Positions 6,586 through 10,068 of a stretch of DNA of 10,068 bases are shown here, one piece after another. A program made the position numbers and the translations under genes. Under the pieces are notes generated by a model. That model was given only the letters and a program-made list of their open reading frames with translations. It was not told the DNA's origin and made no database searches. The DNA is from Candidatus Gastranaerophilales bacterium (GTDB lineage Bacteria > Cyanobacteriota > Vampirovibrionia > Gastranaerophilales > Gastranaerophilaceae), in contig CANQAW010000053.1 of NCBI GenBank assembly GCA_947589525.1, positions 1 to 10,068 of the forward strand, read 5' to 3'. How positions within the stretch are numbered: the stretch's first letter is position 1; each line of letters starts with the position of its first letter.

Positions 6586-6601
6586 ACAAACAGGCAATAA
6601 T
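6576..6601. promoter_or_regulatory. Inverted repeat, candidate operator in divergent intergenic region
   Basis: ATTATTGC (6576-6583) and its exact complement GCAATAAT (6594-6601) are separated by 10 nt, so the arm centres are 18 bp apart, close to two helical turns, as expected for a dimeric repressor site. It overlaps the -35 region of the minus-strand promoter and lies about 45-70 bp upstream of the transporter's start point. No factor can be named; a metal sensor would make sense next to a zinc transporter but the sequence does not clearly match a Zur box known to me. Confidence 0.35.
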
Positions 6602-6630
6602 TACTCTTTTTATTTGATTTATTTTTTTAA

Positions 6631-6639
6631 TGCTATAAT
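6631..6639 (+). promoter_or_regulatory. Extended -10 promoter of the zinc transporter gene
   Basis: The sequence TGCTATAAT is a perfect extended -10 element (TGnTATAAT). Its last base is at 6639 and the ATG begins at 6646, 7 nt later, which is where transcription should start. No strong -35 box is seen, which extended -10 promoters can tolerate. Confidence 0.72.
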
Positions 6640-6645
6640 TTGTGT

Positions 6646-7485
6646 ATGGATAATTCATATTTAACAGCACTGATATTTTCGACTTTAGCCGGCTTATCAA
6701 CGGTTATAGGCGGTTTAGTAACTTTTTTTATCAAGAAAAATTCTCTTAAAATTCTATCCTTCGGGCTCGGATTATCGGCAGGCGTAATGTTATTTATTTC
6801 GCTTGTGGATTTATATCCCGAAGCTTGCGAAATGATTGAAAACCAACTGGGGCATAGTCATCTTTGGCTTGCGCTTTTATTTTTAATGGTCGGAATGTTG
6901 AGTGCAATTTTGATAGATTACTTTGTTCCCGACCATCTTCAAAATCAAATGTTTGTTAAACAAATCGGTGCAAACGAGAAGCATATAGATAGTACGGATT
7001 GTGCAAGAAACGAATGTGCGCAAATTTCAATCGGAAAAATTAAAAAAGCCGGAATTATAACGGCGATTGTTGTTGCCGTTCACAATTTTCCCGAAGGGCT
7101 TGCAACTTTTTTTGTAACCAGTCAGGATACAATTATCGGGCTTAGCATTGTTTTAGCTATTGCAATACACAATATTCCCGAAGGTATGGCAATTTCAATC
7201 CCCGTTTATCAGGCAACTCATTCTAAAAGGAAAGCGTTTTTATATACTTTTTTATCAGGTATGGCAGAACCTGTCGGCGGGGTTATCGGTTTTGTTATAA
7301 TAAAGGCGTTCTTCCCTAACCTTTGTCTTGGAGTTTTGTTTTCTTTGGTAGCGGGAATAATGACTTATATTTCTCTTGATACTCTATTGCCTCTGTCAAA
7401 AGACTATGACACGGGACACTATTCAATCAGCGGAATAGTTGTCGGGATTTTAATTATGGGCTGTGCATTAATGATGCTGGGTTAA
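6646..7485 (+). CDS. zupT: ZIP-family zinc/divalent metal transporter, ZupT-like
   Basis: This 279-residue inner-membrane protein should import zinc and perhaps other divalent metals. It has about eight hydrophobic segments, starting with 5-29, 34-54 and 73-92. The two family signatures are HNFPEG at 146-151 and HNIPEG at 175-180, whose His, Asn and Glu form the metal site, followed by PVYQATHSKRKAF and SGMAEPVGG with Glu208, typical of ZupT. The cytoplasmic loop before the signatures (about 95-130) carries His and two Cys (DCARNEC at 118-124), a possible metal-sensing loop. I chose the ATG at 6646: a TTG at 6640 is in frame, but it lies only one base past the -10 box. There is no ribosome binding site, so the mRNA looks leaderless. 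The stop codon directly abuts that of pheT. Confidence 0.93.
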   Translation: MDNSYLTALIFSTLAGLSTVIGGLVTFFIKKNSLKILSFGLGLSAGVMLFISLVDLYPEACEMIENQLGHSHLWLALLFLMVGMLSAILIDYFVPDHLQNQMFVKQIGANEKHIDSTDCARNECAQISIGKIKKAGIITAIVVAVHNFPEGLATFFVTSQDTIIGLSIVLAIAIHNIPEGMAISIPVYQATHSKRKAFLYTFLSGMAEPVGGVIGFVIIKAFFPNLCLGVLFSLVAGIMTYISLDTLLPLSKDYDTGHYSISGIVVGILIMGCALMMLG

Positions 7486-7501
7486 TTATCTTAAAGATAA
7501 T
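7485..7501 (+). terminator. Small hairpin at the zupT/pheT convergent junction
   Basis: ATTATCTT (7485-7492) and AAGATAAT (7494-7501) are inverted repeats around one base, giving about a 6-bp stem with a 5-nt loop. A T-run starts about 8 nt later on the plus strand. It could weakly end the transporter transcript, but it lies inside the last pheT codons and the stem is AT-rich, so support is thin. Confidence 0.22.
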
Positions 7502-9954
7502 CCTATGATATTTTTTTGCAAACCTGATTTGATTTTATTGATTTCTTCCTGAATGGTTTCATCCGTCAAGGTCTTGTTCTCATCTTGCAAAACGACTCTG
7601 AAAGCAAGAGATTTCTTACCTTCTTCAATGCCCTTGCCCTCGTATATGTCAAAAACCTTTGAAGATTTAAAAATCGTATTAGTTGCAGATTTTTTAATTA
7701 CTTTATTTATTTGTTCAATCGTTATGTTTTTATCCACAATAAAGGCGATATCTCGATATACGGGAGCAAATATCGGCAATTTTTTAAATTTAGTGTAGTT
7801 TTGTGGTATGGAAGAAATTAATTCTTCTAAATCCAGCTCAAAAATAAATAAATCTTGATTAAATTTAAGTTTATCCGATAAAACGGGATGTAATTTTCCG
7901 ATAAAGCCGGCAGGTTCTTTGTTTTTACCTAAAATTGCAATTGATGCGCTTTGTGCGGGATGTAAAAATTTATATTTTTCAACATCTTCAGCTGAAAAAG
8001 CGCTAAAAACAACTCTTTTTAATATACCTAGTTTTTCAAACAAACTTTCAAGAGAGCCTTTTAGCGTAAAGAAATCGGGGTTTTGAACATTGTATAAGCT
8101 GTTGTTTGTGTTTGCAAAAATACAGCCCGACAACCTTCTTTTTTCCGTAACTCCTGTTAAATCTTCGGTAATTTCGGAACTTCTCAAATATGTTTTTCCG
8201 ATTTCATACAATCTGAAAGCTTTGTTGCCGTTATCAAAATTGTTTTTAACAACTTCCAACAAACTCGGAGTCAAATGCTGTCTTAAAATGGCAAAATCGT
8301 CACTGTGCGCATTTTTAACTTTTATCATTTTGCGCTCATCGATTGTATGTAAAAATGTTTTGTATAGATTTTCACCTATTAAAGAGCTTGTAACAATTTC
8401 GTCAAACCCTTGAGCCAGCATTGTACCGTTGACTTTTTTGATAATTCTTGTATCAAAGGAAATATCCGCTCCTTGAGAAATGTTTGGAATTTGCGGAGCA
8501 ACTTTATCAAAGCCGTCTATTCTTGATATTTCTTCAATTAAATCAATTTCACGATAAACGTCATTTATTCTGTAGCTCGGGACTTTGAATTTTGAAGCAA
8601 GCTCGTTTTTGCCCAAGCATTCAAAACCAAGATTTTCCAAAATTTCAATTTGACGTGCTTGCTCTATTGTTCCGCCCATTATTCTTTTAATTTCGCTTGT
8701 CCTTAAAGTGACAATTGTATCCTGCGTTTTGTCCGTACCTGTTTCAACAATTCCTTCAAAAGTTGCATTTGCGTATTTTTGCAGAAGCTCAATTGAGCGA
8801 TATTGAGCATAGCGAACCATTTCAAGGTCAATTCCTCTTTCATATCGGGCTGAAGCATCCGAGCGGTATCCTACGCTTCTGGCTGATTTTCTGTTAGTAT
8901 GAGATGTAAAATAAGCACTTTCTAAAGCAAGATTTTTAGTGTTTTCGTCAATTTCGGAATTTAATCCCCCAAAAACCCCCGCTATACAAACGGGATTTTC
9001 TTTTGTGGCTATGACAATGCTCTTGCCTGCAATTAAAGGACGTTCAATTCCGTCTATTGTTGTTATTTTTTCGCTATCATGCGCATATCTTACGCAAAGA
9101 TATTTGTTTAATTTATCGTAATCAAAAGCGTGCTGAGGAGTTCCAAGCTCCAACATAACATAGTTTGTAATATCAACAATGTTATTTATCGGGCGCATTC
9201 CGCAGGCTGTAATTCTTCTTTGAATAAAATCGGGAGAAGGTTTAATTTCAAGATTTTTCAATACCGCAAGAGCGTAATATTTACAAGTATCATCATCTTT
9301 TATTTCAACTTCAAAATCAGCCTTTTTGATATTTTCCAAAATCGGTTTTTTAAATTTTAAAGGACGGTTAAATAATGCGCTTAATTCCCTTGCAATCCCT
9401 AAAACAGACATCTCATCGCCACGATTAGCGGTCGGTGCGGTATGATAGATTATTTCATCCGTTATATTTAAGATTTTTTCTAACGGTTGATTTAGTTCTA
9501 TTTCTTTATTTAACAGTTTATTTAAAATTAAAATACCGTCTTCTTCCTGAAGTTTTGAAAGACCAAGTTCATCTTGAGAGCATAACATCCCTTGAGATTC
9601 AACCCCTCTTATAACGGCGGGAGTCAGTTCAAATTGTTCGCCTGTTTTTCTGTCTAATACTTTAGAACCTACGCTTGCATAAGGAATAATTTGACCGGCT
9701 TCAATATTTTGAGCACCGCAGACAACCGTTTTTTGTACTGCTCCTAAGTCAACGGTAACCAAATGAAGTTTATCGGCGTTTGGGTGATTATCGATTTTTA
9801 TAATTTTTGCACTTACAATATTTGTAAAAGCGGGTTTTTTATATTCGATATCTTCAACTTCCAGCCCCGACATAGTAAGACTGTGTGCAACATGTGAGGG
9901 GTCAATTCCCGTTAAATCAACAAACTCATTTAACCATTCGTGTGAAACTTGCAT
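7486..9954 (-). CDS. pheT: Phenylalanyl-tRNA synthetase beta subunit
   Basis: This subunit pairs with PheS in the alpha2-beta2 enzyme that charges tRNA-Phe; it carries tRNA recognition and editing. At 822 residues it is full length for the bacterial form. Seen in order: an N-terminal domain with a tRNA-binding OB-fold at about 41-150 (NHPNADKLHLVTVDLG at 56-71), the B3/B4 editing domain at about 215-390 (NNIVDITNYVMLELGTPQHAFD at 257-278 in part), the B5 domain at about 415-485 (VPSYRINDVYREIDLIEEI at 458-476), a catalytic-like core, and the C-terminal anticodon-binding FDX-ACB domain in about the last 95 residues. AAGGAA about 7 nt before the ATG is the ribosome binding site. pheS is not adjacent; an aminotransferase gene is 17 nt upstream instead. 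Confidence 0.98.
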   Translation of the reverse strand: MQVSHEWLNEFVDLTGIDPSHVAHSLTMSGLEVEDIEYKKPAFTNIVSAKIIKIDNHPNADKLHLVTVDLGAVQKTVVCGAQNIEAGQIIPYASVGSKVLDRKTGEQFELTPAVIRGVESQGMLCSQDELGLSKLQEEDGILILNKLLNKEIELNQPLEKILNITDEIIYHTAPTANRGDEMSVLGIARELSALFNRPLKFKKPILENIKKADFEVEIKDDDTCKYYALAVLKNLEIKPSPDFIQRRITACGMRPINNIVDITNYVMLELGTPQHAFDYDKLNKYLCVRYAHDSEKITTIDGIERPLIAGKSIVIATKENPVCIAGVFGGLNSEIDENTKNLALESAYFTSHTNRKSARSVGYRSDASARYERGIDLEMVRYAQYRSIELLQKYANATFEGIVETGTDKTQDTIVTLRTSEIKRIMGGTIEQARQIEILENLGFECLGKNELASKFKVPSYRINDVYREIDLIEEISRIDGFDKVAPQIPNISQGADISFDTRIIKKVNGTMLAQGFDEIVTSSLIGENLYKTFLHTIDERKMIKVKNAHSDDFAILRQHLTPSLLEVVKNNFDNGNKAFRLYEIGKTYLRSSEITEDLTGVTEKRRLSGCIFANTNNSLYNVQNPDFFTLKGSLESLFEKLGILKRVVFSAFSAEDVEKYKFLHPAQSASIAILGKNKEPAGFIGKLHPVLSDKLKFNQDLFIFELDLEELISSIPQNYTKFKKLPIFAPVYRDIAFIVDKNITIEQINKVIKKSATNTIFKSSKVFDIYEGKGIEEGKKSLAFRVVLQDENKTLTDETIQEEINKIKSGLQKNIIGLSLR

Positions 9955-9971
9955 TTTTTATTCCTTTTTAA

Positions 9972-10068
9972 CTAAATTTCTTCTAATGCCAAAGAAAGGC
10001 GCTTAATTCCTTCTTTGATTGTTGCGCAGGGCGCATTTGTGTAGTTTAACCTCAAAGTGTTAACATCA
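9972..10068 (-). CDS. PLP-dependent class I/II aminotransferase, C-terminal end only
   Basis: The minus strand is open from the right edge to a TAG at 9974-9972, giving 31 residues. They include NTLRLNYTNAP and IKEGIKRLSLALEEI. The pattern RLN(F/Y)-x(n)-I-x-E-G-I-x-R-L-x-x-x-(I/L) is the usual C-terminus of fold-type I aminotransferases of the LysN/2-aminoadipate and MocR-like group. The catalytic lysine region lies outside the window, so substrate and subtype cannot be given. The 17-nt gap to pheT with no terminator suggests co-transcription. Confidence 0.68.
   Translation of the reverse strand, partial: DVNTLRLNYTNAPCATIKEGIKRLSLALEEI

Noticed and set aside
6640..6645. TTG start for the zinc transporter two codons before the ATG
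   Set aside because: It lies one base after the -10 box, so it would not be in the transcript.
7553..9360. Several open frames of 60-107 codons on the plus strand opposite pheT
   Set aside because: All lie within the unambiguous pheT gene and show no recognisable domains or ribosome binding sites.
1..10068. tRNA, rRNA, CRISPR array, insertion sequence, prophage or toxin-antitoxin module
   Set aside because: No cloverleaf, repeat-spacer array, transposase, terminal inverted repeats or recognisable toxin or antitoxin was seen on either strand.

Overview
The window is AT-rich bacterial chromosome, roughly 30% G+C by eye, with standard-code genes packed at short spacings. No tRNA, rRNA, insertion sequence, phage gene or CRISPR array is visible. 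Gene content (phenylalanyl-tRNA synthetase beta chain, triosephosphate isomerase, dethiobiotin synthetase, a FliA/WhiG-type sigma factor, a ZupT-type zinc transporter) points to an ordinary bacterium. The low GC, the Lys/Asn/Ile-rich proteins, a Cys-rich fragment at the left edge and the lack of pheS next to pheT would suit an uncultured gut lineage such as the Gastranaerophilales (Melainabacteria/Vampirovibrionia). That placement is an impression only and was not tested.

Left part (1-764): a possible Cys-rich coding fragment runs off the left edge on the minus strand. It is followed by a plus-strand gene for an unrecognised, membrane-anchored 202-residue protein, which overlaps the next gene tail to tail.

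Middle-left (754-4272, minus strand): a compact four-gene unit read in the order bioD, exported ankyrin-repeat protein, short-chain dehydrogenase, and a B12-binding/radical-SAM-like protein. Gaps are 3, 31 and 1 nt, so co-transcription is likely. A perfect 18-bp hairpin separates it from tpiA. The last protein is the most interesting item in the window. It looks like a cobalamin-type radical SAM protein, but the place where the CxxxCxxC iron-sulfur cluster motif should lie has no cysteine and appears shortened.

Middle (4304-6520, minus strand): tpiA, then a stand-alone FliA/WhiG-family sigma factor upstream of it, then a small exported coiled-coil protein. tpiA seems to have its own promoter in the 67-nt gap after the sigma gene. 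A 14-bp hairpin separates the sigma gene from the coiled-coil gene.

Right part (6521-10068): a divergent intergenic region carries promoters for both flanking genes and an 8-bp inverted repeat that may be an operator. The zinc transporter on the plus strand appears to be made from a leaderless mRNA. It ends exactly where pheT (minus strand) ends, with no base between the two stop codons. Upstream of pheT, 17 nt away, is the 3' end of an aminotransferase gene that runs off the right edge.

There is no clear new multi-gene system here. The best leads are the cluster-less radical-SAM-like protein with its SDR partner, the leaderless transporter with its candidate operator, and the isolated sigma factor.
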